Shown piece by piece: positions 41,747 to 49,984 of a DNA stretch of 64,000 bases (position 1 is the first letter of the stretch; each line of letters opens with the position of its first letter). This DNA is from Halomonas sp. 25-S5 (lineage in GTDB: Bacteria > Pseudomonadota > Gammaproteobacteria > Pseudomonadales > Halomonadaceae), in assembly GCF_029889845.1 (NCBI RefSeq), contig NZ_JARANV010000019.1, positions 1-64,000 of the forward strand, given 5' to 3'. The notes beneath the pieces were generated by a model, which was not told the DNA's origin, searched no databases, and saw only the letters and a list, made by a program, of their open reading frames with translations. A program made the position numbers and the translations under genes.

Positions 41747-42616
41747 ATGTCCTATTTCACGATTGCCGGGGTGCAGATGCATGCCCTGCACCATGGTGAC
41801 AACACCGAGGCCATGCGCCACCGGATCGACGTGCTGATGAGCCGTTTCCCCCAGGTGCAGATGGTCCTGTTCAGCGAGCTGATGCCCATGGGGGCCTCGC
41901 CGCACCACGCCCAGCCGATGCCCTGCAGCACCGAGGCCCTGTTCTGCCAGATCGCCGAGCAACATCGCATCTGGCTGATCCCCGGCTCGATGTTCGAGCA
42001 GACCGACGACGGCATCTTCAACACCCTCTCGGTGATCAACCCCCACGGCCAGGTGGTGGCCCGCTACCGCAAGATGTTCCCCTTCCGGCCCTATGAGGCC
42101 GGGGTGGAGAGCGGCAGCGAGTTCGTCACCTTCGACGTGCCCAACGTGGCCCGCTTCGGGGTCTCGATCTGCTACGACATGTGGTTCCCCGAGACCACCC
42201 GCACCCTGGCCGCCATGGGCGCCGAGGTGATCCTGCACCCGACCATGACCGACACCATCGACCGCGATATCGAGCTGTCCATTGCCCGCACCAATGCCGC
42301 GGTTAACCAGTGCTACTTCTTCGATATCAACGGCGCCGGCGCCATCGGCAACGGCCGTTCCATCGTGGTCGGCCCCTCCGGGGATGTCATCCACCAGGCC
42401 GGCACCGGCGAGGAGGTCATGCCCATCGAGGTCGACCTGAACCGCGTGCGTCGCGAGCGCGAGACCGGCCTGCGCGGCCTCGGCCAGCCGCTGAAGAGCT
42501 TTCGCGAGCGCTCCGTCGACTTCTCGTTGTACCGCAACGAGGGGCGCTCGAGCCCCTTCCTCGACACTCTCGGCCCGCTGGCCAAGCCGGTTCGGGCCGA
42601 TATCGAGGAGTACTGA
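41747..42616 (+). CDS. Nitrilase-superfamily amidohydrolase of an unassigned pathway
   Basis: A 289-residue carbon-nitrogen hydrolase. The catalytic triad is E44 (LFSELMPMG), K109 (ARYRKMFPF) and C142 (GVSICYDMWFPE), with the branch signature resembling aliphatic amidases and N-carbamoyl/omega-amidases rather than true nitrilases. It would hydrolyse a C-N amide bond in the cytoplasm. It starts 214 bp after doeX and is followed after 67 bp by an ATP-grasp gene, a C45-type hydrolase and a decarboxylase, all on the same strand. The substrate cannot be read from sequence; its place in the ectoine cluster suggests a diaminobutyrate- or ectoine-derived amide. Confidence 0.85.
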   Translation: MSYFTIAGVQMHALHHGDNTEAMRHRIDVLMSRFPQVQMVLFSELMPMGASPHHAQPMPCSTEALFCQIAEQHRIWLIPGSMFEQTDDGIFNTLSVINPHGQVVARYRKMFPFRPYEAGVESGSEFVTFDVPNVARFGVSICYDMWFPETTRTLAAMGAEVILHPTMTDTIDRDIELSIARTNAAVNQCYFFDINGAGAIGNGRSIVVGPSGDVIHQAGTGEEVMPIEVDLNRVRRERETGLRGLGQPLKSFRERSVDFSLYRNEGRSSPFLDTLGPLAKPVRADIEEY

Positions 42617-42683
42617 CCCCTCGCCTGCGGGCGGTGCAGTGTAGAGGTAGAAGAAGTAAGGAAAGAAAAAAAGAGGAGCCCCC

Positions 42684-44267
42684 ATGCTGGAGCCACTGAT
42701 TCGCTTGCTGCGCCGCCTGTTCCGCAATTCCCCGGCGGCCCCTGCCGCGCACCCGGCGCCCGGCGCCTCTCCCGTGACCGATGGAGCGACCAAGATGAGC
42801 AAAATAACAACCATTGCCGATGTCCGCCGCCACTTCCTCAACAACAAGGAGCCGGTCTATTTCATCTCGGCCACCAACTTCAACCTGCTGGGGATCGGCG
42901 ACTGGGTGGGTAACTTCCGCCATATCAACTACATCGACTGCTTCGAGGGGCAGCAGCGCAACGTCTTCGTACCCAAGGAGAAGTTTCCCCGCGACTTCGA
43001 GAGCATCGAGGACATCAACAACTACCTCCTCGAGCACAAGGAGGTCATCGACTTCATCCAGTCGCGGGCAGACGGCGAGAACGCCGGCGTGGCCGCCTTC
43101 TTGATGTTCGATGAGCACACCGAAGAGATATGCAAGCAGCTCGGGCTGCGGGTGGCATTCCCCCCCGCGGCGCTGAGAAATCGCATGGACAACAAGATCG
43201 AGACCGTGCGCATCGGCAACAAGGCCGGCGTGCCCAGCGTGCCCAACGTGCTGGCCAAGGTCGGCAGCTATCAGGAGCTGTGCGAGGTGAGCAAGGACCT
43301 CGGCGGCGACCTCGTCGTGCAGACCGCCTTCGGCGACTCCGGCCACACCACCTTCTTCATCGCCAGCGAGGACGACTACTACAAGCACGCCGAGGAGATC
43401 GAGGCCGAGCCCGAGGTCAAGATCATGAAGCGGATCAACTGCCGCGGCTCGGCCATCGAGGCCTGTGCCACCCGCTGCGGCACCGTGGTGGGGCCGCTGA
43501 TGACCGAGCTGGTGGGTTTCAAGACGCTGACTCCCTACAAGGGCGGCTGGTGCGGCAACGAGATGTTTGCCGGCGCCTTCACCCAGGAGATCCGCGACAA
43601 GGCCCGGGAGTACACCTTCAAGTTCGGTGAGGCGCTGCGCGAGGAGGGCTACCGCGGCTACTTCGAGCTCGACTTCCTGATCGACATGGACAACGGCGAG
43701 GTCTACCTGGGCGAGCTCAACCCGCGGGTCACCGGGGCCAGCTCGCTGACCAACGTGGCCGCCTTTGCCCACTCCGACATCCCGCTGTTCCTCTTCCACC
43801 TGCTGGAGTTCTCGGACGTCGACTTCGACCTCGACATCAACGACATCAACGAGCGCTGGGCGCACCCCGAGAGCGTCGACAGCTGGAGCCAGCTGGTGAT
43901 CAAGCACACCGACGAGAGCGTCGACCTGCTCACCGCCTCACCGCGCACCGGAGTGTGGAAGATGGCCGGCGACGGCAGCGTCAGCTACGACCACTACAGC
44001 TACCATCCCCATGCCGCCGAGAACGACAGCGAGGGCTTCTTCCTGCGCATCAGCGGCGCGGGCGACTTCCGCTACGAGGGGGCGGACCTCGGCATCCTGA
44101 TCACCCGCGGGCGGCTGATGGACGACGACTTCCAGCTCAACGAGCGCGCCAAGGCGTGGATCGACGGCATCCGTGGCCAGTATGCCGGCCAGTCGCTGCA
44201 GGACCCGGTGGTGGAGGAAGTGGCCGTCAGCCATGCCGTCGGCGGCGGCAACTTCAAGATCCTGTGA
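42684..44267 (+). CDS. ATP-grasp ligase of an unassigned pathway
   Basis: A 527-residue protein with an ATP-grasp fold, the sort often auto-named biotin carboxylase but without biotin-carboxylation context. ATP-lysine candidate K180, a central domain with VVQTAFGDSGHTTFF, and Mg ligands in YFELDFL (E328) and GELNPRVTG (E344, N346) are visible. Such enzymes join a carboxylate to an amine using ATP. The start at 42684 has GAGGAG six bases upstream; an ATG at 42795 with GGAG would remove an odd 37-residue Pro/Ala-rich extension. The 3' end overlaps or adjoins the next gene. Neighbouring amidase, Ntn hydrolase and decarboxylase suggest a ligate-modify-hydrolyse route. Confidence 0.8.
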   Translation: MLEPLIRLLRRLFRNSPAAPAAHPAPGASPVTDGATKMSKITTIADVRRHFLNNKEPVYFISATNFNLLGIGDWVGNFRHINYIDCFEGQQRNVFVPKEKFPRDFESIEDINNYLLEHKEVIDFIQSRADGENAGVAAFLMFDEHTEEICKQLGLRVAFPPAALRNRMDNKIETVRIGNKAGVPSVPNVLAKVGSYQELCEVSKDLGGDLVVQTAFGDSGHTTFFIASEDDYYKHAEEIEAEPEVKIMKRINCRGSAIEACATRCGTVVGPLMTELVGFKTLTPYKGGWCGNEMFAGAFTQEIRDKAREYTFKFGEALREEGYRGYFELDFLIDMDNGEVYLGELNPRVTGASSLTNVAAFAHSDIPLFLFHLLEFSDVDFDLDINDINERWAHPESVDSWSQLVIKHTDESVDLLTASPRTGVWKMAGDGSVSYDHYSYHPHAAENDSEGFFLRISGAGDFRYEGADLGILITRGRLMDDDFQLNERAKAWIDGIRGQYAGQSLQDPVVEEVAVSHAVGGGNFKIL

Positions 44268-44314
44268 GTGCCGGGACCGTTTTCCCTTCGCCCCGGGAGG
44301 TGCCTGCGGCCGAC

Positions 44315-45313
44315 ATGGACAAGATGCTCGATTTCCGCACCGTGCGCGAGGAGGCGGCCGGCGCTCGGTGGCAGGCGCTGTTCGAGTACCACTGGCCGGC
44401 CTACGAGCAGTGGTATCTCAGCGAGGGGGAGCGCGAACGGCCGGGGTATCTCGCCTGCTACAACGCCCTGCGCCGGCACATGCCGGAGCTGCTGCCGACC
44501 TATCGGGCGCTCTGCGACCTGGCCGGCGGCGGTGACCTGGCCGCGCGCTTCCTGAGCCTCTACCAGCCGCCGCCCTATATCACCGGCTGTTCCCAGGCGG
44601 TGCTCGCCAGCCCCGCCTCCACGGTGCTGGCGCGTAACTACGACTACCCGCCGGAGCTGTGCGAGGGCACGATCCTCTACACGCACTGGAACGAGCGGCG
44701 GGTGATCGCCATGTCCGACTGCCTGTGGGGCGTGCTCGATGGCATGAATGACCGTGGGCTCGCCGTATCGCTGGCCTTCGGTGGACGCAAGGCGGTGGGC
44801 CAGGGCTTCGGCGCGCCGATCATCCTGCGCTACCTGCTGGAGTTTTGCGACAGCGTGCCCGAGGCGGCCGAGGTGCTGGCCCGGGTGCCCACCCACATGG
44901 CCTACAACATCACCGTGGCCGACGCCGCCGGCCGCTACGTGACGGCGATGATCGGCCCTGACCGTCGTGCGAGCATCCGCCGTGTGCCGGTGGCCACCAA
45001 CCACCAGAAGAAGATCGAGTGGTATGCCCATGCCCTGGCCTCGGAGACCCTGATCCGCGAGCGCCAGCTGTCGATCCTGGTGGACGACGAGGCCACCACC
45101 GAGGAGCGGCTGATCGCGGCCTTCTCGGCCCCGCCACTGTTCCGCCACGACTACCGGCGTGGCCTGGGGACCGTCTATACCGCGGTCTACCGCCCCCGCT
45201 CGGGGCGTGCCCAGTTCCACTGGCCAGGCATGAACCTGGACCTGAGTTTCGACGACTTTCCCGAGGAACGGATTACCGTGCGCTACGGCACCCGCGCGCT
45301 GCACAGCGGCTGA
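44315..45313 (+). CDS. C45-type Ntn hydrolase/acyltransferase of an unassigned pathway
   Basis: A 332-residue protein resembling the acyl-CoA:6-aminopenicillanate acyltransferase/C45 group of N-terminal nucleophile hydrolases. The likely self-cleavage site is Gly-Cys in PPYITGCSQAVL, leaving C92 as nucleophile; STVLARNYDY and MAYNITVADAAG match the conserved Arg/Asn/Asp regions. These enzymes cleave or transfer amide-linked acyl groups. The start is uncertain: ATG 44315 (GGAGG 14 bases upstream), GTG 44264 overlapping the upstream stop as GTGA, or GTG 44300. It lies between the ATP-grasp ligase and the decarboxylase and probably removes the group that the ligase adds. Confidence 0.8.
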   Translation: MDKMLDFRTVREEAAGARWQALFEYHWPAYEQWYLSEGERERPGYLACYNALRRHMPELLPTYRALCDLAGGGDLAARFLSLYQPPPYITGCSQAVLASPASTVLARNYDYPPELCEGTILYTHWNERRVIAMSDCLWGVLDGMNDRGLAVSLAFGGRKAVGQGFGAPIILRYLLEFCDSVPEAAEVLARVPTHMAYNITVADAAGRYVTAMIGPDRRASIRRVPVATNHQKKIEWYAHALASETLIRERQLSILVDDEATTEERLIAAFSAPPLFRHDYRRGLGTVYTAVYRPRSGRAQFHWPGMNLDLSFDDFPEERITVRYGTRALHSG

Positions 45314-45370
45314 CCCGGCTTACCGCGCGATCGATCCCCCTCGACAACAAGAGCAAGGATGGGTGTTGCC

Positions 45371-48154
45371 ATGCCAGAGACGAGTCCTACTGAGACGCCC
45401 TATACTGCCCTGGGCTTCTACCACAAGATCTCCCAGCTGCGTGCCGACACCTGGAATGCGCTGAAGCGCGATCTTGGGCGGCTGGTGCGCCTGGACGACG
45501 AGGGCCGGGCCAAGAACCTGGTCAAGGCGATCGACGTCAAGCTGACGCGGCTCGAGATCATCGAGGACTACCACGCCTTCCCCTCCAAGGAGGACTTCCG
45601 TCACCTCTGGTCGCTGTTCGACCGCGAGGAGTACGGGCTGCTGGAGAAGGTGGTCAAGCGCCTGGTGCGGGCGCTGATCAGCGAGTCCTACCGGCGGCGC
45701 CACGTCGACCTCAGCGAGACCGATGCCGATGCCGAGGACCTCGAGACCCTCGATGCCCTGGCGCAGCTGCGCCGCGGGCACCCGGCATCGAACAGCTCGG
45801 CCCAGCCCTACTTCGAGCTGCTGATTGTCGACAACCTCTCGGCCCCGGAGGAGGAGGTGGTCCGCGAGGCCTTCCACAACATGCGTCGTCCCGAGGACCG
45901 CTTCGTCTACGACGTGGTCACGGTGCGCAGCTTCGAGGATGCGCTGATCGCGGTGCTGGTCAATCCCAACATCCAGGCCTGCCTGATCCGCTACGAGTTC
46001 CCCTACAAGTCGAAGTACAACCTCAGCGCCCTGCGCAGCTACCTCGAGGGGATCTCCGAGCAGTCCCTGGAGCACCAGTCCGAGGCCGAGCGCAGCATCC
46101 TGTTGAGCACCATGATCCACGAGCTGCGCCCCGAGATCGACCAGTTCCTGGTCACCAGCGGCGACGTGGAGGCCACGGCCAGCCGCGACATCCGTCACTT
46201 CAATCGCATCTTCTACCGCGAGACGGACTACATCGAGCAGCACCACACCATCCTGCGCGCCATCGACAACCGCTATCGCACGCCCTTCTTCGACGCCCTG
46301 CGCGAGTACAGCAAGAAGCCCACCGGGGTCTTCCACGCCATGCCCATCTCGCGGGGCAAGTCGATCACCCGCTCCCACTGGGCCGGGCAGATGATCGACT
46401 TCTACGGCATCAACATCTTCCTCGCCGAGACCTCGGCCACCTCCGGCGGACTGGATTCGCTGCTCCAGCCCTACGGGCCGATCAAGAAGGCCCAGGAGTA
46501 TGCCGCCCGGGCCTTCGGTGCGCGGCAGAGCTTCTTCGTCACCAACGGCACCTCCACCGCCAACAAGATCGTCGTCCAGGCGCTGATCAAGCCGCGCGAC
46601 ATCGTGCTGATCGACCGCGACTGCCACAAGTCGCACCACTACGGCATGGTGCTGGCCGGCGCCCACGTCAGCTACCTGGACTCCTACCCGCTCGATGACT
46701 ACTCCATGTACGGGGCGGTGCCGCTCAAGGAGATCAAGAAGACGCTGCTCGAGTACAAGCGCGCGGGCCAGCTGCACAAGGTCAAGATGCTGCTGCTGAC
46801 CAACTGCACCTTCGACGGCGTGGTCTACAACGTGCGCCGGGTGATGGAGGAGTGCCTGGCGATCAAGCCCGACCTGGTCTTCCTGTGGGACGAGGCGTGG
46901 TTCGCCTTCGCCAGCTTCAACCCGACCTACCGGCCGCGCACCGCCATGCATGCCGCCCGCACCCTGCGTGACCGCTACCGCAGCGAGGCCTATCGTGCGG
47001 AGTACGACGCCTGGAAGGCGGAGTTCGATACCCTCGATCCCGACGACGACGCCACCTGGCTTGACCGGCCCCTGCTGCCCGACCCCGACGCGGTGCGCAT
47101 CCGGGCCTATGCCACCCATTCCACCCACAAGACCCTGACCTCCTTGCGCCAGGGGTCGATGATCCACGTCTGGGACCAGGACTACCGCCAGAAGGTCGAG
47201 GCGCCGTTCCACGAGGCGTACATGACTCATACCTCGACCTCGCCCAACTACCAGATCATCGCCTCACTGGACGTGGGGCGCATGCAGGCCGAGATGGAAG
47301 GCTTCGAGCTGGTGCACGCCCAGGTGGAGGCGGCGCTGTCACTGCGCGAGCAGCTCTACACCCACCCGCTGCTGCAGAAGTACTTCCGGGTGCTGGTCAA
47401 CAAGGACATGGTGCCACTGGAGTACCGGCAGTCGGGGGTCGAGACCTTCTACGACCCGGTCACCGGGTGGAACAAGATGGAGGAGGCCTGGGCCAATGAC
47501 GAGTTCGTCGTCGACCCCAGCCGCATCACCATCGCCATCGGCGCCACGGGCATCGACGGCGATACCTTCAAGAACGAATACCTGATGAACAAGTACGGCA
47601 TCCAGATCAACAAGACCTCGCGCAACACCGTGCTGTTCATGACCAACATCGGCACCACCCGGGGCTCCATCGCTTACCTGCTCGACGTGCTGATCAAGCT
47701 GGCCAAGGAGTTCGAGTATCGCTGGGAGGAGAGCAGCCGGCCGGAGCGCAAGATCATCGAGAACCGCGTCCACTCGCTGACCAAGGAGCTGCCGCCGCTG
47801 CCGGACTTCAGTCGCTTCCACGCGGCCTTCCGCCCCGACTCCGACGGCAACACCCCGGAGGGGGATATCCGCCAGGCCTACTTCCTCAGCTACGACGAAG
47901 AGAACACCGAGTACCTGCGCTTCGACAATGGCGAACTCCAGGCCCAGATGCGCACCGGCCGCGACGTGGTCTCGGCGAGCTTCGTGATCCCCTACCCACC
48001 GGGTTTCCCGGTGCTGGTTCCGGGGCAGGTGGTCAGCGAGGAGATCCTCTACTTCCTGCAGGCCCTGGACGTCACCGAGATCCACGGCTACCGCCCGGAG
48101 CTCGGCCTGCTGGTCTTCACCGAGGAGGCCCTGCGCAACCCGCCGGCGGGCTGA
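45371..48154 (+). CDS. PLP-dependent Orn/Lys/Arg-type decarboxylase of an unassigned pathway
   Basis: A 927-residue fold-type I decarboxylase. The N-terminal 145-260 stretch resembles the receiver-like wing domain of inducible decarboxylases. The PLP lysine is K587 in ATHSTHKTLTSLRQGS, the pyridine-binding Asp is D507 in LWDEAWFAF, and FVTNGTSTANKIV binds the phosphate. At 927 residues it is longer than E. coli LdcC or AdiA (about 715-755), with an extra N-terminal segment. ATG 45371 is used because AAGGA overlaps the earlier ATG at 45359. It ends the four-gene insert and is followed by a terminator. Substrate may be a basic amino acid or diaminobutyrate; this is not established. Confidence 0.85.
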   Translation: MPETSPTETPYTALGFYHKISQLRADTWNALKRDLGRLVRLDDEGRAKNLVKAIDVKLTRLEIIEDYHAFPSKEDFRHLWSLFDREEYGLLEKVVKRLVRALISESYRRRHVDLSETDADAEDLETLDALAQLRRGHPASNSSAQPYFELLIVDNLSAPEEEVVREAFHNMRRPEDRFVYDVVTVRSFEDALIAVLVNPNIQACLIRYEFPYKSKYNLSALRSYLEGISEQSLEHQSEAERSILLSTMIHELRPEIDQFLVTSGDVEATASRDIRHFNRIFYRETDYIEQHHTILRAIDNRYRTPFFDALREYSKKPTGVFHAMPISRGKSITRSHWAGQMIDFYGINIFLAETSATSGGLDSLLQPYGPIKKAQEYAARAFGARQSFFVTNGTSTANKIVVQALIKPRDIVLIDRDCHKSHHYGMVLAGAHVSYLDSYPLDDYSMYGAVPLKEIKKTLLEYKRAGQLHKVKMLLLTNCTFDGVVYNVRRVMEECLAIKPDLVFLWDEAWFAFASFNPTYRPRTAMHAARTLRDRYRSEAYRAEYDAWKAEFDTLDPDDDATWLDRPLLPDPDAVRIRAYATHSTHKTLTSLRQGSMIHVWDQDYRQKVEAPFHEAYMTHTSTSPNYQIIASLDVGRMQAEMEGFELVHAQVEAALSLREQLYTHPLLQKYFRVLVNKDMVPLEYRQSGVETFYDPVTGWNKMEEAWANDEFVVDPSRITIAIGATGIDGDTFKNEYLMNKYGIQINKTSRNTVLFMTNIGTTRGSIAYLLDVLIKLAKEFEYRWEESSRPERKIIENRVHSLTKELPPLPDFSRFHAAFRPDSDGNTPEGDIRQAYFLSYDEENTEYLRFDNGELQAQMRTGRDVVSASFVIPYPPGFPVLVPGQVVSEEILYFLQALDVTEIHGYRPELGLLVFTEEALRNPPAG

Positions 48155-48206
48155 CGGCGCCTCGCGCCCGGCCGTCGCCGCTCCACAGAAAAAACCGCAG
48201 GTTTCC

Positions 48207-48231
48207 GGCACAGGACAAAAAATCCTGTGCC
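48207..48231. repeat. 9-bp inverted repeat before doeC
   Basis: GGCACAGGA and TCCTGTGCC flank CAAAAAA, 53 bp after the decarboxylase stop. No T-run follows on either strand. It may be an operator or an RNA-stabilising hairpin. Confidence 0.45.
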
Positions 48232-48287
48232 GCCCGTCGCCGGTAACGAAAAGTCTCGTCCCGCCAAAGCCCCTATCCTGACCCCAT

Positions 48288-48326
48288 CGAGCCGCCCTGC
48301 CGAACAGGCGGCTCGCCCGTTTTTTT
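48288..48326 (+). terminator. Terminator between decarboxylase and doeC
   Basis: CGAGCCGCC (48288-48296) pairs with GGCGGCTCG (48307-48315) and, after CCCG, is followed by TTTTTTT. It implies that doeC has its own promoter in the 76 bp before its start. Confidence 0.75.
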
Positions 48327-48402
48327 CTTGTTCTCGGCGCCCAGAGCCGCGCCGGAACATCGCCGGCGTTGACACACGCCGGTGCGTCAGGGGAGGTACA
48401 GC

Positions 48403-49884
48403 ATGACTCTGTCCAGCAAACTCAGCGATCCGCGCCTGTTTCGCCAGTACGCCTACGTCGATGGCAAGTGGACCCATGGCGAGGGCGGCCGCGAGGAGGC
48501 CGTGTTCGACCCGGCCACCGGCGAGGCACTGGGGCACATTCCCTGGCTGGAGGCCCACCAGATCACCGCGGCGGTGGATGCCGCCGAGGCCGCCTTCGTG
48601 CACTGGCGTGCGCTGCGCGCCGACGAGCGCTGCGAGCGGCTGCTGGCCTGGTACGATCTGCTGCAAGCCCATCGCGAGGATCTCGCCACCCTCATGACCC
48701 TGGAGCAGGGCAAGCCGCTGCCCGACGCCCGCGGCGAGGTGGAGTACGGCGCCAGCTTCGTGCGCTGGTTCGCCGAGGAGGGCAAGCGCACCTTCGGCGA
48801 GACCATTCCCAGCCATATTCCCAACGCGGCACTGGGCACCATCAAGGAGCCGGTGGGCATCGCCGCGCTGATCACCCCCTGGAACTTCCCGCTGGCGATG
48901 ATCACTCGCAAGGCCGCCGCCGCCATGGCCGCCGGCTGCACGGTGATCGTCAAGCCGGCCGGCGAGACGCCGTTCTCGGCGCTGGCGCTGGCGGAGCTCG
49001 CCGAGCGCGCCGGCATCCCCGCCGGGGTGTTCAACGTGGTGCTGGGCGAGCCTGCCGAGGTGTCGAAGATTCTGTGCGCCGAGGACCGGGTCAAGGCGCT
49101 CTCCTTCACCGGCTCCACCCGGGTCGGCCGGCTGCTGCTGGAGCAGTGCGCCAACACCGTCAAGCGGGTCTCGCTGGAACTCGGTGGCAACGCGCCGTTC
49201 ATCGTCGGGCCGGACATGGATCCCAAGGAGGCGGCCTTCGCCGCGGTGGCGGCCAAGTTCCAGACCGCCGGTCAGGACTGCCTCGCCGCAGACCGCATCC
49301 TGGTCCACGAGTCGATCCACGACGCGTTCGTCGAGCACTTCGCCGAGCGCATGGCGGCGCTGACCGTGGGCAACGGCCTGGAGAGCGAGGTCGACCTGGG
49401 TCCGCTGATCCATCGCCAGGCGGTGGAGAAGGCCGCGGCCATCGTCGACGACGCCATCTCCAAGGGCGCCACTCTGGTGGCCGGCGATCAGAGCCAGGCC
49501 CCGGGCGAGAACTTTTTCATGCCGGTGCTGCTGACGGGCGTGACCCACGACATGAAGATCTGGCACGAGGAGAGCTTCGCCCCGGTGGCCGGCATCACCG
49601 CCTACGCCGACGATGACCAGGTCATCGAGATGGCCAACGACACCGAGTACGGCCTGGCGGCCTACCTCTATACCCACGACATCCGCCGCATCTGGAAGGT
49701 CCTTCGCGCCCTGGAGTTCGGGATGGTCTCGGTGAACTCGGTGAAGATGACCGGCCCGCCCGTGCCCTTCGGCGGCGTCAAGCACTCCGGCCTCGGCCGC
49801 GAGGGGGGCGTGACCGGTATCGACGAGTACCTGGAGACGAAGTATTACTGCCTGGGTGCCCTCGGCTCCGTATCCGGGAGCTAG
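48403..49884 (+). CDS. doeC: Aspartate-semialdehyde dehydrogenase (to aspartate)
   Basis: A 493-residue NAD(P)-dependent aldehyde dehydrogenase of the GabD type that oxidises L-aspartate beta-semialdehyde to aspartate in ectoine breakdown. Catalytic C293 (FQTAGQDCLAA) and E259 (VSLELGGNAPF) are present, with N161 (TPWNFPLAM) and K184 (VIVKPAGETP). GGAGG lies before the ATG at 48403. It precedes doeD by 100 bp; its aldehyde substrate is the product of DoeD. A terminator upstream separates it from the four unassigned enzymes. Confidence 0.92.
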   Translation: MTLSSKLSDPRLFRQYAYVDGKWTHGEGGREEAVFDPATGEALGHIPWLEAHQITAAVDAAEAAFVHWRALRADERCERLLAWYDLLQAHREDLATLMTLEQGKPLPDARGEVEYGASFVRWFAEEGKRTFGETIPSHIPNAALGTIKEPVGIAALITPWNFPLAMITRKAAAAMAAGCTVIVKPAGETPFSALALAELAERAGIPAGVFNVVLGEPAEVSKILCAEDRVKALSFTGSTRVGRLLLEQCANTVKRVSLELGGNAPFIVGPDMDPKEAAFAAVAAKFQTAGQDCLAADRILVHESIHDAFVEHFAERMAALTVGNGLESEVDLGPLIHRQAVEKAAAIVDDAISKGATLVAGDQSQAPGENFFMPVLLTGVTHDMKIWHEESFAPVAGITAYADDDQVIEMANDTEYGLAAYLYTHDIRRIWKVLRALEFGMVSVNSVKMTGPPVPFGGVKHSGLGREGGVTGIDEYLETKYYCLGALGSVSGS

Positions 49885-49902
49885 CTTCGCTCGCAGAGCT
49901 CC

Positions 49903-49961
49903 CAAGACTAGTGGTCTTGCTTAATTGATTTGAACCTTCTCCCCGGCGGGATGCCGGGGAG
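49903..49961. repeat. Two hairpins between doeC and doeD
   Basis: CAAGAC/GTCTTG (49903-49919) and CTCCCCGGC/GCCGGGGAG (49939-49961) form separate perfect stems. The second is terminator-like without a T-run and could lower read-through into doeD or stabilise its mRNA. Confidence 0.5.
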
Positions 49962-49984
49962 CACCAGAGAAGAGAGAACACGAG

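Noticed and set aside
42684..44267. Biotin carboxylase as product name for the ATP-grasp gene
   Set aside because: Only the ATP-grasp fold is shared; no biotin carrier or carboxyltransferase gene is nearby.
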